A stretch of 64,000 bases of DNA from Ferrimonas aestuarii (GCF_005116665.1 NZ_SWCJ01000001.1:248001-312000), one strand, 5' to 3'. Shown: positions 15,795 through 25,278, counted from the first letter of the stretch. Notes: generated from the sequence alone by a model not told the origin. Translations and numbers: made by a program.

Positions 15795-16535
15795 TCAGTA
15801 CTTGGTCTTCAGCCCTTTGGCTTCGAAGATCCCCTTGATGCGATTCATGGTATCGCCACTGGGTGGTTTCACGCCATCGAGTTGGTACTCTTCGCCTAAT
15901 GCGACCCACTTGTGTTTGCCAAGTTCGTGGTAGGGCAGCAGCTCTACCAGTTCGACGTTTTTCATTGGCGCAATGAACTCAGCCAACTTTTCGGCGGAGT
16001 CATCGTCGTCGGTGTAACCGGGAACGACCACATAACGGATCCAGGTACGCTGATTGCGTTTGGCCAGGTACTCGGCAAACTGCAGCGGACGCTTGTTGGA
16101 GACGCCGATGAGATTACGGTGAATGTCGTCGTTGATATGCTTAAGATCCAGCATCACCAGATCGGTGTTGTCCAGCAGTTGGTCGATGGTGTCGGAGTGC
16201 TGGCGTACCATGCCGTTGGTATCCAGACAGGTATCAACGCCAATCTCGCGACATCGGCGGAACAGTTCGCCGACAAATTCAGGTTGTAGGATTGCCTCAC
16301 CACCACTGGCGGTGACGCCGCCTCCTGAGGCTTCGAAGAAGAAGCGGTAGGATTCCACCTGCTCCATGACCTCATCAACACTGACCATCTTGCCGCCTTC
16401 CAGATCCCAAGTATCTCGGTTGTGGCAGTACTGGCAGCGCATCAGGCAGCCTTGCATAAAGACGATGAAGCGAATTCCTGGGCCGTCTACGGTGCCGCAG
16501 GATTCCCAAGAATGAACTCGGCCTTGTACGCTCAT
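15795..16535 (-). CDS. pflA: Pyruvate formate-lyase activating enzyme
   Basis: A 246-residue radical-SAM enzyme, the length of E. coli PflA. The cluster motif [12 protein letters not shown] (CX3CX2C) binds the [4Fe-4S] cluster. [20 protein letters not shown] is the typical start, and [15 protein letters not shown] matches the SAM-binding GGE motif. It makes the glycyl radical on PflB under anaerobic conditions. It follows pflB on the same strand after a 79-base gap containing a hairpin, so it may be expressed at a lower level than pflB. Confidence 0.96.
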   Translation of the reverse strand: MSVQGRVHSWESCGTVDGPGIRFIVFMQGCLMRCQYCHNRDTWDLEGGKMVSVDEVMEQVESYRFFFEASGGGVTASGGEAILQPEFVGELFRRCREIGVDTCLDTNGMVRQHSDTIDQLLDNTDLVMLDLKHINDDIHRNLIGVSNKRPLQFAEYLAKRNQRTWIRYVVVPGYTDDDDSAEKLAEFIAPMKNVELVELLPYHELGKHKWVALGEEYQLDGVKPPSGDTMNRIKGIFEAKGLKTKY

Positions 16536-16552
16536 TGATTCTCCGAACTAAC

Positions 16553-16587
16553 TTCTCATAAAAAAGGCTCTGCTAAACAGCAGAGCC
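16553..16587 (-). terminator. Terminator/attenuator between pflB and pflA
   Basis: On the minus strand, GGCTCTGCT, GTTT, AGCAGAGCC forms a nine-base-pair stem followed by TTTTTT. It lies right after the pflB stop and 18 bases before the pflA start. Partial termination here would set a high PflB to PflA ratio. Confidence 0.75.
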
Positions 16588-16614
16588 TTAATAGTACTAC
16601 TTAACCGTCAAACC

Positions 16615-18897
16615 TTACATGGCGTCGGTAAAGGTACGGGTGATTACGTCTTGCTGCTGCTCTTTAGTCAGAGCGTTAAAGCGAACGGCGTAACCAGATA
16701 CACGGATGGTCAACTGAGGGTACTTCTCTGGGTGTTCAACGGCATCCAGCAGCATCTCACGGTTCATCACGTTCACGTTCAGGTGCTGACCACCTTCACG
16801 AGTCTGGGTGTTCTTGAAGTAACCGTCCATCAGGGCAGCCAGGTTGGCACGACGACCGTCTTCTTCTTTGCCCAGCGCACCAGGTACGATGGAGAAGGTG
16901 TAGGAGATGCCGTCTTTTGCGTGAGCAAATGGCAGTTTCGCTACTGAGGTCAGGGATGCTACCGCACCAGACTCATCACGACCGTGCATTGGGTTGGCAC
17001 CAGGAGCGAAAGGCTGACCTGCGCGACGACCGTCAGGGGTGTTACCGGTCTTCTTACCATATACCACGTTAGAGGTGATGGTCAGGATAGACTGAGTTGG
17101 GGTCGCGTTGCGGTAAGTCTTCAGCGCGCGGATCTTGTTCATGAAGGTTTCAACCAGTTCACAAGCAATTTCGTCAACGCGAGCGTCGTTGTTACCAAAC
17201 TTAGGATAGTCGCCTTCGATTTCGAAGTCGGTGGCTACGCCATCTTCATCACGAACTGGCTTAACTTTGGCGTACTTAATGGCAGCCAGAGAGTCAGCGG
17301 TGATAGACAGACCTGCGATACCACAAGCCATGGTGCGCTCAACGTCGCGATCCATCAGAGCCAGCAGAGACGCTTCGTAGCTGTACTTGTCGTGCATGTA
17401 GTGGATGGCGTTCAGTGCGGTAACGTACTGCTTTGCCAACCAATCCATGAAGGTGTTCAGCTTGCCCATTACGGTGTCGTAGTCCAGCACTTCATCAGTG
17501 ATGGCGCCCAGCTGTGGGCCTACTTGCGCTTTGGACTTCTCGTCAACACCGCCGTTGATTGCGTACAGCAGGGTCTTGGCCAGGTTGGCACGAGCGCCGA
17601 AGAACTGCATGTGCTTACCCAGAACCTGTGGTGATACACAGCAAGCGATGGCGTAATCGTCAGAGTTGAAGTCTGGACGCATCAGGTCATCGTTTTCGTA
17701 CTGGATTGAGGAAGTATCGATGGATACTTTCGCGCAGTACTTCTTGAAGCCTTCTGGCAGAGACTCAGACCACAGTACAGTGATGTTTGGCTCTGGAGAT
17801 GGGCCCATGGTGTACTGGGTGTTCAGCAGACGGAAGCTGTTCTTAGTTACCAGAGTACGGCCGTCAAGACCCATACCGCCGATCACTTCGGTTGCCCAGA
17901 TTGGGTCGCCGGAGAACAACTCATCGTACTCAGGAGTACGCAGGAAGCGAACCATACGCAGCTTCATTACGAAGTGGTCGATCATCTCCTGAGCTTGCTG
18001 CTCGGTGATGGTGCCCGCTTTCAGGTCACGCTCAATGTAGATGTCTAGGAAGGAAGATACACGACCCAGAGACATTGCCGCGCCGTTTTGAGACTTAACG
18101 GCAGCCAGGTAACCGAAGTAGGTCCACTGAATCGCTTCTTGAGAGGTTTCAGCAGGACGGCCGATATCGCAGCCATACTTCTCTGCCATCTGCTTGATTT
18201 GACCCAGAGCGCGGTGCTGCTCAGCGATCTCTTCACGCAGACGGATGATGTCTTCTAGGTTAACGCCGTTTTCGAAGTCTTCCTGAGTGCTGTGGAACTG
18301 GTTCAGTTTGTCTTGCATCAGGAAGTCGATGCCGTACAGGGCAACACGACGGTAATCACCGATGATACGACCACGGCCGTATGCATCAGGCAGACCGGTC
18401 AGAACACCAGACTTACGGCAGCGCAGGATATCAGGAGTGTAGATATCGAATACGCCCGCGTTGTGGGTCTTACGGTAGTCGGTATAGATCTCTTTGGTCA
18501 TCGGGTCCAGTTCGCGGCCATAAGCCTTGCAGGAACCTTCAACCATGCGGATACCGCCATTAGGGATAATGGCACGCTTTAGAGGGGCATCAGTTTGCAG
18601 ACCAACGATTTTCTCTAGGTCTTTGTTGATGTAACCGGCATCGTGAGCGGTAATGGTGGAGATCTTGGAGGTATCGAAATCAACCGGAGCGTGGGTGGAG
18701 TTCTCCTGACGGATACCTTCCATTACTTTGGCCCACAGGCTGTCGGTTGCTTCGGTAGAACCGGCTAGAAAGGACTCGTCGCCTTCATAAGGAGTGTAGT
18801 TTTTCTGGATGAAGTCACGAACGTTAACTTCGCTTTTCCAGTCACCAGCGGTAAAACCTTCCCAGGCTTTCGCAATTTGAGTCTGTTTCTCTGTCAT
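16615..18897 (-). CDS. pflB: Formate C-acetyltransferase (pyruvate formate-lyase)
   Basis: A 760-residue protein, the same length as E. coli PflB. The catalytic Cys-Cys pair lies in [11 protein letters not shown] (about residue 420). The radical glycine is Gly735 in [13 protein letters not shown], 26 residues from the end. It converts pyruvate and CoA to acetyl-CoA and formate in anaerobic metabolism. pflA lies downstream. There is no focA formate channel upstream, unlike enterobacteria; the upstream gene is divergent yhdT. A candidate FNR/CRP-type site is in the 516-base upstream region. Codon use looks strongly biased, as for a highly expressed gene. Confidence 0.97.
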   Translation of the reverse strand: MTEKQTQIAKAWEGFTAGDWKSEVNVRDFIQKNYTPYEGDESFLAGSTEATDSLWAKVMEGIRQENSTHAPVDFDTSKISTITAHDAGYINKDLEKIVGLQTDAPLKRAIIPNGGIRMVEGSCKAYGRELDPMTKEIYTDYRKTHNAGVFDIYTPDILRCRKSGVLTGLPDAYGRGRIIGDYRRVALYGIDFLMQDKLNQFHSTQEDFENGVNLEDIIRLREEIAEQHRALGQIKQMAEKYGCDIGRPAETSQEAIQWTYFGYLAAVKSQNGAAMSLGRVSSFLDIYIERDLKAGTITEQQAQEMIDHFVMKLRMVRFLRTPEYDELFSGDPIWATEVIGGMGLDGRTLVTKNSFRLLNTQYTMGPSPEPNITVLWSESLPEGFKKYCAKVSIDTSSIQYENDDLMRPDFNSDDYAIACCVSPQVLGKHMQFFGARANLAKTLLYAINGGVDEKSKAQVGPQLGAITDEVLDYDTVMGKLNTFMDWLAKQYVTALNAIHYMHDKYSYEASLLALMDRDVERTMACGIAGLSITADSLAAIKYAKVKPVRDEDGVATDFEIEGDYPKFGNNDARVDEIACELVETFMNKIRALKTYRNATPTQSILTITSNVVYGKKTGNTPDGRRAGQPFAPGANPMHGRDESGAVASLTSVAKLPFAHAKDGISYTFSIVPGALGKEEDGRRANLAALMDGYFKNTQTREGGQHLNVNVMNREMLLDAVEHPEKYPQLTIRVSGYAVRFNALTKEQQQDVITRTFTDAM

Positions 18898-19413
18898 AGT
18901 GATTAACCTTTAACAAGTAAAGATGAGACGCCGTTGCATCATCACTGAGCAGAAGATCGCTCGAGATAACAATGACCAAGCGTCCACCGGCACCGCTGAA
19001 ATGACAAGCCATGCCGATACAATTCATTTTGGTTTTAACCGTGCTTGAGTATAGGAGCGAACTTCTGTTGTCGCTCATTGACTTAAGCGGTTCCGAGCCC
19101 AATTGAATCATCGAGGTTGGAACGTTTCCACCAAATTGGTTTTACCATTGTTCCAAAGGCTGTGGTTTTCGACAAGTTTATCGAGCCAATATCTTCTAGT
19201 TTGTGACTCTGATCAAGCAATGTTGTTTGAATTTGAGCAAGGGAGGTTTTTGGAATTGAGGTTCCGCGATCCACCGCATGCTTTGGTTGCGCTGGCGGTT
19301 TATTCGTCGAACCCACGCCAAACGGGAGCGGGTCGATTGTGCCGGAGAAGGCCGTTGGTTTACCATCAAAGGCTTATTGGTGCTTGTGTTTGCACCTGAA
19401 GAACAAAGGAAGA
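18898..19413. other. Divergent intergenic region pflB / yhdT
   Basis: 516 bases with promoters expected for both neighbours. I see a candidate FNR/CRP-like site at 19203-19216. Short open frames in the right half (for example an ATG at 19222 ending at 19399) have no recognisable homology and no good ribosome site, so I do not call them genes. Confidence 0.5.
19203..19216. promoter_or_regulatory. Candidate FNR (or CRP) binding site
   Basis: GTGACTCTGATCAA matches the FNR consensus TTGATNNNNATCAA at eight of ten defined positions. The overlapping TGTGA-N6-TCAAG also resembles a CRP site. It is about 305 bases upstream of pflB, where anaerobic activation would be expected, though distant. Confidence 0.35.
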
Positions 19414-19638
19414 ATGATGAATCAGCCATTCTTATCTGGGCGCTTGACCCGCTACTCCCTGCTGTTGACCGCTTGCTACTTTGCCCTTTGGGCCTTGGGG
19501 CCACTGCTATTTTCGGACATTTCCGCGAATCGCTATTTGGGCCTGCCACTTTGGTTTTGGCTCTCCTGTATCGCTGCCCCTGTTGCGCTGATTGCGTCGG
19601 CATACTGGTTTCTAATTAAGAAAAATACCCATGAATAA
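19414..19638 (+). CDS. yhdT: YhdT family small membrane protein (DUF997)
   Basis: About 74 residues with two hydrophobic segments (SLLLTACYFALWALGPLLF and PLWFWLSCIAAPVALIASAYWF) and a basic C-terminus. Proteins of this family are encoded directly before panF in E. coli and relatives, as here. Start is ATG 19414 (or the next codon, ATG 19417) behind AAAGGAAG. The stop overlaps the panF start by eight bases, so the two are co-translated. It is probably an accessory subunit of the pantothenate transporter, as small subunits often pair with sodium/solute symporters; this is inferred. Confidence 0.85.
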   Translation: MMNQPFLSGRLTRYSLLLTACYFALWALGPLLFSDISANRYLGLPLWFWLSCIAAPVALIASAYWFLIKKNTHE

Positions 19639-21046
19639 CCCGATTCTGATCGCCATTTTGGGCTATCTGCTACTGACCTTACTGGTCTCTCGGTTCGCAG
19701 CCCGCGCGGCGGCCACCCCTGGCTCCTTCTCCCGAAGCCACTTCTTAGGGGGACAATTTATGGGAGGTGGGGTGTTGGCGCTGTCTTTAGTGGCCACCTA
19801 CACCAGCGCCAGTTCCTTTATTGGCGGACCGGGTGCCGCTTACACCTTTGGCTTGGGCTGGGTGTTGCTGGCGATGATTCAGGTGCCCGTGGCGATGTTA
19901 ACCCTTGGGGTGCTGGGGCCGAAACTATGGCAGTTGAGCCGCGATACCCAAGCCGTGACCATCTTGGACATTTTCCGCAGCCGCTATCAGTCGACACCAT
20001 TGCTGTGGCTGGCAGGCCTAAGTTTGGTTGCCGGCTTTTTTGGCATGATTGTGGTGCAGTTCACCAGTGGCGCTCGGCTGCTTAGCGTGGTGGCCGGCAT
20101 TGATTACACCGCGGCGCTGTTGATGTTTGTGGCCACCGTGGTGATCTACACCCTATGGGGTGGATTTCGGGCGGTTACCTATACTGACGCCATTCAAGGT
20201 TTGGTGATGCTTGGGGGCATGTTTGCTCTGCTGATTGGGGTGATAAGCGCGGGCGGTGGGGTGTCGAATTTGACCTCACAGATGGCCAGCATCGACCCAG
20301 GCCTGCTCGAACCTCATGGACCTAATGGGTTTATGTCGTGGCCATTTTTGCTGTCATTTTGGGTTTTGGTTTGCTTTGGCACCATAGGTTTGCCCCACAC
20401 CGTGTTGCGAGTGATGGCCGCCCGTGATGGCCGTGCCATTGCTAAGGCGATGGTGCTGGGCACAGCGGTCACCGCACTGGTCACCATGCTGCCCCATTTG
20501 GCAGGGGCTTTAGGTCGGCCGCTGGTGGCGGAACTGGCAAGCCCTGATGAGATCATTCCCAGCCTAATGGTGCAGTTGTTCAGCCCTTGGGTGGCGGGCA
20601 TTTTGCTTGCTGCGCCCATTGCTGCGGTGATGTCTTCGGTGGACTCCATGTTGCTGCAGGCAACCTCGACCTTGGTCAACGATCTGGTGATTCAGCGCCG
20701 ACCATTGACTCGCTCACAGCAGCAGTGGCTAACGTGCATGGTGACCCTCGCGGTGGCCGCCATCTGTACTCTGCTGGCCATCGAACCGCCGCAGATGATC
20801 ATCTGGCTTAACATGGCGGCTTTTGGGGCGTTGCAGGTGGTATTTTTGTGGCCATTGGTCTTAGGACTGTTCTGGAAGCACGCTAGAGCCAGTGCGGCGA
20901 TAGCCAGTATGGTGGCGGGCTTAGGCTGTTATCTCCCTTTGACCTTTATGAAGATCAAGCTATTAGGTACCCATGCCATTGTGCCGGCGCTGCTGTTGTC
21001 TTTGGTCAGTTTTGTGGTGGTTCAAAAGTGGGGCGACAACCGCTAA
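19631..21046 (+). CDS. panF: Sodium/pantothenate symporter
   Basis: A 471-residue sodium:solute symporter with about 12-13 membrane segments. It resembles E. coli PanF closely: FLGGQFMGGGVLALSLVATY, SASSFIGGPGAAYTFGLGWV, LLAMIQVPVA and TLWGGFRAVTYTDAIQGLVM. It imports pantothenate, the vitamin precursor of coenzyme A, with Na+. The upstream YhdT-like gene gives the conserved pair. A strong terminator follows, so the unit ends here. Confidence 0.93.
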   Translation: MNNPILIAILGYLLLTLLVSRFAARAAATPGSFSRSHFLGGQFMGGGVLALSLVATYTSASSFIGGPGAAYTFGLGWVLLAMIQVPVAMLTLGVLGPKLWQLSRDTQAVTILDIFRSRYQSTPLLWLAGLSLVAGFFGMIVVQFTSGARLLSVVAGIDYTAALLMFVATVVIYTLWGGFRAVTYTDAIQGLVMLGGMFALLIGVISAGGGVSNLTSQMASIDPGLLEPHGPNGFMSWPFLLSFWVLVCFGTIGLPHTVLRVMAARDGRAIAKAMVLGTAVTALVTMLPHLAGALGRPLVAELASPDEIIPSLMVQLFSPWVAGILLAAPIAAVMSSVDSMLLQATSTLVNDLVIQRRPLTRSQQQWLTCMVTLAVAAICTLLAIEPPQMIIWLNMAAFGALQVVFLWPLVLGLFWKHARASAAIASMVAGLGCYLPLTFMKIKLLGTHAIVPALLLSLVSFVVVQKWGDNR

Positions 21047-21070
21047 CTCACTACTCAACGGGAGATCAGA

Positions 21071-21094
21071 GGGGAGCCAATGGCTCCCCTTTTT
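21071..21094 (+). terminator. Rho-independent terminator after panF
   Basis: GGGGAGCC, AAT, GGCTCCCC followed by TTTTT, 24 bases after the panF stop. Confidence 0.88.
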
Positions 21095-21502
21095 GATGAG
21101 TTCAGCCATGCTCTTGTCTGCGCTGAGCTATGGTTAAGTGAACCCAAATTGGGGGAGAGTTACCTTCTGGGAAGTCTATTGGAATAAACCGGTTTTGGCT
21201 TCAAAGCCGAATTGGCTCAAGAGTCAAAAATGCATTTGTTTTTAAACAAGAAAATGTCATTTTTGTGTGTCGGGGTCGATAAGGGAAATTTATCTTTTAT
21301 AACTGGTACTTATCTGAACAAATGGCCTTAGGGCAGGTATGGGTAAACCGAATGTTGTGATCGAGCTATCATTTTGATATTTGACAACGATTCAGGGGTA
21401 CAGTTTAATTCGCCCCATTACAGCCAGTAAATTGGTCTTACCATTTTTATCTATGTAGAAATATGGTAAGCCCCCCATTGATTTTTATCGAGGTTGAGAA
21501 GC
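21095..21502. other. Long leader/promoter region of the DUF3360 gene
   Basis: About 400 bases without a gene between the panF terminator and the next start. It is AT-rich compared with its surroundings, with homopolymer A/T runs at 21229-21300. It contains one good promoter (21381-21409), giving a leader of about 85-90 bases. I see no recognised riboswitch. Confidence 0.45.
21381..21409 (+). promoter_or_regulatory. Sigma-70 promoter upstream of the DUF3360 gene
   Basis: A perfect -35 TTGACA (21381-21386), 17 bases, and -10 TTTAAT (21404-21409, five of six). The downstream ATG is at 21503. Confidence 0.65.
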
Positions 21503-23011
21503 ATGCGGGAGCACGATAACTCGAGTTACAGCGAGTTGCACAAGCCTAGCAGTGAATTTGAAAGCCGCTCTGATTATCTGGATCACGAGCTGCAAATTAT
21601 GAAACCCCGCCGTTGGGGCCTAAACCTTCCAGGTCGAGACTTCCGTTTCGAGTGGGAAGATTTGGTTCCTGCCATTGCCGGTACCATCGGCATTACCGTG
21701 ATGTATTCAGCCGTAATGGCTGCTTGGGGTGCGGGCCTGACCGAGCGTTGGGATCACGTCAACCTAGGCGCTGAGTGGGCCATTGAAGTGGTTCGCGTTG
21801 AGATGCTGATTCCAGCTTTGCTGTTCTGCATCTTGGGCTCCGGCTTCTTGAATCCTAGAGCTAACCTTGCCGGTAACCACGGCCCAATGATCCCTCTGAT
21901 CGGTGCCATTGCCTTGGCGGGTGCTCACCCACTGGCTCTGGCTATCTTGCTGGGTATTTTCGGTTTGCTGCTAAGTTACTTCAAAGGGGGGTCGAAACTC
22001 GTCAACCTCACCGGAGAGGGGGTTGCCGGCGGTCTGCTGGTGTACCTCGGGGCGATGGGCTCGATGGGCCAAATCGGTTCCCTGTTTACTTGGGCTGAAG
22101 GCCTACAAGCTAAGCACGCCTTGGATTACAGCTTGAGCCACGTGGCGCTGATGATTCTGGCGGTGAACATTGTGGTTTACTCCGTGCTGGCTCGATTGGG
22201 CAAGCGTTGGTTGGCGATTCCACTGTGCTCCATTGCTGCGGTTCTGATTGCGTTCCTGTTTGGTGCGGGTCTGGATCTGGAGTTTGTCACTGCTCCTGGT
22301 CTGCCAAATCTGAATCCAGTGTACTGGTGGGGTTCTACTGAGACCGGCTGGCAGCTAGGCTTGCCTAATCTGCAGCACTTTATTGCGTCTCTGCCATTTG
22401 CGATTTTGGCCGTGGCCATGTGGTCTCCAGACTTTTTGGGACACCGTATCTTCCAAGAGCTGAACTACCCAAAAAAGACCGACAAAGTACTGATGGACGT
22501 GGATGACACCATGACCACCTGTTCACTGCGTCAAATCGTAGGTACTGCGTTTGGCGGCGGTAACATTACCTCCTCTTGGGGTACTTACATGATTCCTGCG
22601 GCCATCGCTAAGCGTCCAATTCCTGCGGGTGCGATTCTACTGGGTACTCTGTGTATTGTGGTTGCCATTATTGGCTACCCAATGGACATCACCGTATGGC
22701 GTCCTGTTATGTCCATTGCTCTGCTGGTAGGCGTATTCCTGCCACTGCTTGAAGCGGGCATGCAGATGGTTAAAGACACCAAAGATTCTCAGTCTGCCGG
22801 TATCTGTATCTTTGCTTCCATCGTGGTGAACCCAGTATTTGCATGGGCTCTGACCATGCTGCTGGATAACAACGGCCTGATTGGCGATAAGACTCGTGCT
22901 AGCAAGCTGTCTTTTGCTGACCGACTGTTGATCCCTGGTATGGCGTTCATCATCTGTGTCGCAGCGATGCTGGCAGTGGGCATGCTACCTGGTGTGCCAG
23001 CAATGCTGTAA
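21503..23011 (+). CDS. DUF3360 family membrane protein (putative permease)
   Basis: A 502-residue inner-membrane protein with a 45-residue hydrophilic N-terminus and about 12 membrane segments. The fold looks related to the SulP/nucleobase-permease group: NPRANLAGNHGPMIPLIGAI, LVNLTGEGVAGGLLVYLGAMG and GTAFGGGNITSSWGTYMIP (a half-helix-like segment). It matches the DUF3360 proteins of Vibrio and Shewanella, whose substrate I do not know. ATG 21503 is preferred over an in-frame TTG at 21494. Codons are of the preferred type, suggesting high expression, consistent with its strong promoter. It is monocistronic, bounded by terminators. Confidence 0.78.
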   Translation: MREHDNSSYSELHKPSSEFESRSDYLDHELQIMKPRRWGLNLPGRDFRFEWEDLVPAIAGTIGITVMYSAVMAAWGAGLTERWDHVNLGAEWAIEVVRVEMLIPALLFCILGSGFLNPRANLAGNHGPMIPLIGAIALAGAHPLALAILLGIFGLLLSYFKGGSKLVNLTGEGVAGGLLVYLGAMGSMGQIGSLFTWAEGLQAKHALDYSLSHVALMILAVNIVVYSVLARLGKRWLAIPLCSIAAVLIAFLFGAGLDLEFVTAPGLPNLNPVYWWGSTETGWQLGLPNLQHFIASLPFAILAVAMWSPDFLGHRIFQELNYPKKTDKVLMDVDDTMTTCSLRQIVGTAFGGGNITSSWGTYMIPAAIAKRPIPAGAILLGTLCIVVAIIGYPMDITVWRPVMSIALLVGVFLPLLEAGMQMVKDTKDSQSAGICIFASIVVNPVFAWALTMLLDNNGLIGDKTRASKLSFADRLLIPGMAFIICVAAMLAVGMLPGVPAML

Positions 23012-23030
23012 GCATTCTCGGTTTGAAAAA

Positions 23031-23056
23031 ACGCAGCCCTGTGGCTGCGTTTTTTT
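23031..23056. terminator. Rho-independent terminator after the DUF3360 gene
   Basis: ACGCAGCC, CTGT, GGCTGCGT followed by a T run. A-rich sequence on the left side means it could also act on the convergent gcvR-like transcript. Confidence 0.88.
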
Positions 23057-23103
23057 ATGCCTGCGGTTTAGTACCTACGGGCATCAGTATGGGGCTGACT
23101 AAG

Positions 23104-23601
23104 TTAGCCAGCACTGGCCCTAATTTGGCCCGGCAGAGACTCTAGGGCGGATACGACGCTGGTTGGAGTGACGCCGGCAGGCAAGCTGAGATTCAGCTTC
23201 GCCCGTAAAACCGGAGAGTCGAGGTTGGTCGCCGACATCCTTTGCTGCTCGCTGTGGGTGATGTTGATGTCCAACTCCAGTAGCGCTTGGGTCACGTCAT
23301 GCATGATCCCTGGCCGGTCGTTGGCGTCGATGCTGATGATTGTCTCGGCATTCAATCCGGTTACGTCTTTGGGGACGGAAAAGTGGCAGTGCAGGTTAGT
23401 AATGGCAAGAAACTGCTGCTGCAGTGGGCCAAGCGATTCTTCCGAAACCGCAATTTCAAGCAAGATTGCCGTTTGCCCACCGACATTGATGACTTTGCTT
23501 TGACGCCAGACGCCGTGGTGTTCATGGGTCAATTTGGCAAGCAGTTGCAGTAGCCCGCTTCTGTCGGGGCCGGTGAGTGTCGCGATAGTGGTGGTGACCA
23601 T
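23104..23601 (-). CDS. GcvR-like ACT-domain regulatory protein
   Basis: A 165-residue protein with two ACT domains: IATLTGPDRSGLLQLLAKLTHEHHGVW (residues ~6-32) and ISIDANDRPGIMHDVTQALLELDINI (residues ~89-114). The layout is that of GcvR, the glycine-sensing antagonist of GcvA in glycine cleavage control. There is no DNA-binding domain, so it would act through a partner or sense an amino acid. It is alone on the minus strand, converging on the DUF3360 gene. The family is clear; the exact regulatory target is not. Confidence 0.75.
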   Translation of the reverse strand: MVTTTIATLTGPDRSGLLQLLAKLTHEHHGVWRQSKVINVGGQTAILLEIAVSEESLGPLQQQFLAITNLHCHFSVPKDVTGLNAETIISIDANDRPGIMHDVTQALLELDINITHSEQQRMSATNLDSPVLRAKLNLSLPAGVTPTSVVSALESLPGQIRASAG

Positions 23602-23753
23602 GTGAACTCCTGATTTGTGAAGGAGAGTCCTTCAACCAAACTAGCAGTTATGGCGATTGTAGACCAGAGAACAGTTGACCTTTCTTGACTGAATGAGGTC
23701 GTCCTCAATCGGGATATCATCATCAAAGAGAGATTAGGTTTCGATCTGCGAAA

Positions 23754-23780
23754 ACAAAAATGCCGCTGTAAAAGCGGCAT
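23754..23780 (-). terminator. Terminator after the MarR-family gene
   Basis: On the minus strand, ATGCCGCT, a five-base loop (TTTAC), AGCGGCAT, followed by TTTTTG. It lies about 25 bases after the stop. Confidence 0.82.
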
Positions 23781-23805
23781 GATTCAATCAACTGAAGAGT
23801 CAGAG

Positions 23806-24132
23806 CTAGGCGATGCTGGTCAGGCGATCACGAATCTCTTTGCCCTTTTCAGTTAGGTAAGCGCGTTTGATGCGGTAGTCTTGTTCATCGATTCTCAGCT
23901 CCACAAGGCCTAAACCTTGACGACCAGAATGTACTCGGTCTGAAAGCAGGCGGGCGTTGCGGCTCGCACTTGCTTGGGACATTTCGAAGCGTTCTTGAAG
24001 ATCTTTGATTGAGCAGCCTTCCTCCTGACAAACTTGCATAAACATCAAACAAGTTTGTGGCGGGATTTCGGAATAGACATCTCTGAAGATCTCTACAGCT
24101 TCCATCAGTTTGGTCAGTTGAGCTTGTGCCAT
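23806..24132 (-). CDS. MarR-family winged-helix regulator
   Basis: A 108-residue protein, slightly short for MarR. The helix-turn-helix is CSIKDLQERFEMSQASASRNARLL, followed by the wing LGLVELRIDEQDYRIKRAYLT and a C-terminal TEKGKEIRDRL helix typical of MarR dimers. ATG 24132 is preferred over an in-frame TTG at 24153, since AGAGG lies 10 bases upstream of it. It is monocistronic. No neighbouring gene gives its target. The ligand is unknown. Confidence 0.78.
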   Translation of the reverse strand: MAQAQLTKLMEAVEIFRDVYSEIPPQTCLMFMQVCQEEGCSIKDLQERFEMSQASASRNARLLSDRVHSGRQGLGLVELRIDEQDYRIKRAYLTEKGKEIRDRLTSIA

Positions 24133-24453
24133 TTTTTTTGGTTCCTCTGCCAAGGCTTTTTAGGGCCGGCTTATTATTTTTATTTAAGTCGCGACCTCAG
24201 TGATTGTGTCGTCATTATAGATACCAACTGAAAAGCGACTGTACCAGTGTAAACCAATAGAAATTTGATCTGAAATACAAGTAAACTAAATTTATAAAGA
24301 AAAAAGAACGGTGTTCAAAACAGGATTTTTACAAATAAAAAACAACTGATTATGGCGATTTACTTTGTTTAGAAAGTTCTTATGTAAACAATAAATCGCC
24401 ATCGTATTTTAATGGGGCAGTTGATTTAGCCTCTCTGGAACTGTGTGTTAAAC
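24133..24453. other. AT-rich intergenic block between the MarR gene and xthA
   Basis: About 320 bases, roughly one third GC, with no open gene. It contains a large near-perfect palindrome (24352-24402). The low GC continues into xthA up to about 24960. Confidence 0.6.
24352..24402. repeat. Large inverted repeat (arms 18-20 bases, 13-base loop)
   Basis: The left arm begins ATGGCGATTTA and ends TTGTTTA; the right arm begins TAAACAA and ends TAAATCGCCAT. The arms match except for a two-base slip. It lies about 50 bases past the xthA stop. It could be a terminator-like structure, a protein-binding dyad or a remnant of a small mobile repeat. Confidence 0.6.
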
Positions 24454-25266
24454 CTAATTTAAGTTAAAAGTTGTCCAGATTGGTGCGTGATCTGAAGGTT
24501 TCTCGATCCCGCGTAGTTCATAGTCTACATCGGAGCTGTCACTTGATTTCATTAACGAGTTTGTTGCCAAGATGACATCAATTCTTAACCCTCTGTTATC
24601 ATCGAAACCTTTTGAGCGATAATCAAACCAGCTAAACCGATCACTAATATCGGGATTTATTTCACGATAGCTGTCCTTAAAGCCCCAGCTTAATAGAGTT
24701 GCTAACCATTCTCGTTCTTCAGGAAGGAAAGAACATTTACCTGTTTTTAACCAACGTTTAGCGTTGTTATCACCAATTCCAATATCAAGATCAGTTGGGC
24801 TAATATTAATATCACCCATGACTATAATATTTTCATCATTGCTGTGATGTTGATTCAAATGAAACATAAGATCTTCATAAAACTTTTGTTTCGCAGGGAA
24901 TTTAGTTTCATGAGTGCGATTTTCTCCCTGGGGGAAATAACCATTTAATACTCGAACTTTCTCTCCATTCGGTGCTTCGACCGTTGCCATGATCATCCGC
25001 TTCTGATCGTCCTCGGTATCGGTATCCCAACCTTTTTGAACGTCCGTAGCGGGAGCTTTGGTCAGTAAGGCAACGCCATAGTGTCCTTTTTGACCATGGT
25101 GGTATACGTGATACCCCATGGACTCCACCGCTTCGATGGGAAACTGCGGGTCATTAACCTTGATCTCTTGCAAGCCGATCACATCCGGCTGATGTTTATC
25201 GATCAGCGCTTGCAGTTGGTGAAGGCGGGCACGGATGCCATTGATGTTAAACGAAACAAATTTCAC
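24454..25266 (-). CDS. xthA: Exodeoxyribonuclease III
   Basis: A 270-residue EEP-fold nuclease, full length. [26 protein letters not shown] (metal-binding Glu), [35 protein letters not shown] and [10 protein letters not shown] (catalytic Asp-His) are all present. It removes abasic-site damage and 3' blocks in base-excision repair. The DNA coding for residues ~103-242 (24541-24960) is only about 36% GC, whereas the part before it (25261-24961) is about 54%, with an abrupt change at 24960. The protein looks intact despite this mosaic composition. It precedes the YciI gene's 3' side by 12 bases on the same strand. Confidence 0.95.
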   Translation of the reverse strand: MKFVSFNINGIRARLHQLQALIDKHQPDVIGLQEIKVNDPQFPIEAVESMGYHVYHHGQKGHYGVALLTKAPATDVQKGWDTDTEDDQKRMIMATVEAPNGEKVRVLNGYFPQGENRTHETKFPAKQKFYEDLMFHLNQHHSNDENIIVMGDINISPTDLDIGIGDNNAKRWLKTGKCSFLPEEREWLATLLSWGFKDSYREINPDISDRFSWFDYRSKGFDDNRGLRIDVILATNSLMKSSDSSDVDYELRGIEKPSDHAPIWTTFNLN

Positions 25267-25278
25267 AGGAGTTCCTTA

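Noticed and set aside
16984..17634. Long open frame (about 216 codons) on the plus strand opposite pflB
   Set aside because: It lies wholly antisense to pflB, has no recognisable motif, and is explained by the strong codon bias of the highly expressed gene.
19103..19413. Open frames upstream of yhdT (for example ATG 19222 to 19399)
   Set aside because: No homology I recognise, Arg/Cys-rich translation, and overlapping alternatives in other frames; better read as a promoter region.
24133..24453. Integron attC or attachment site near xthA
   Set aside because: The palindrome lacks the conserved attC core bases, and no integrase or cassette genes are present nearby.
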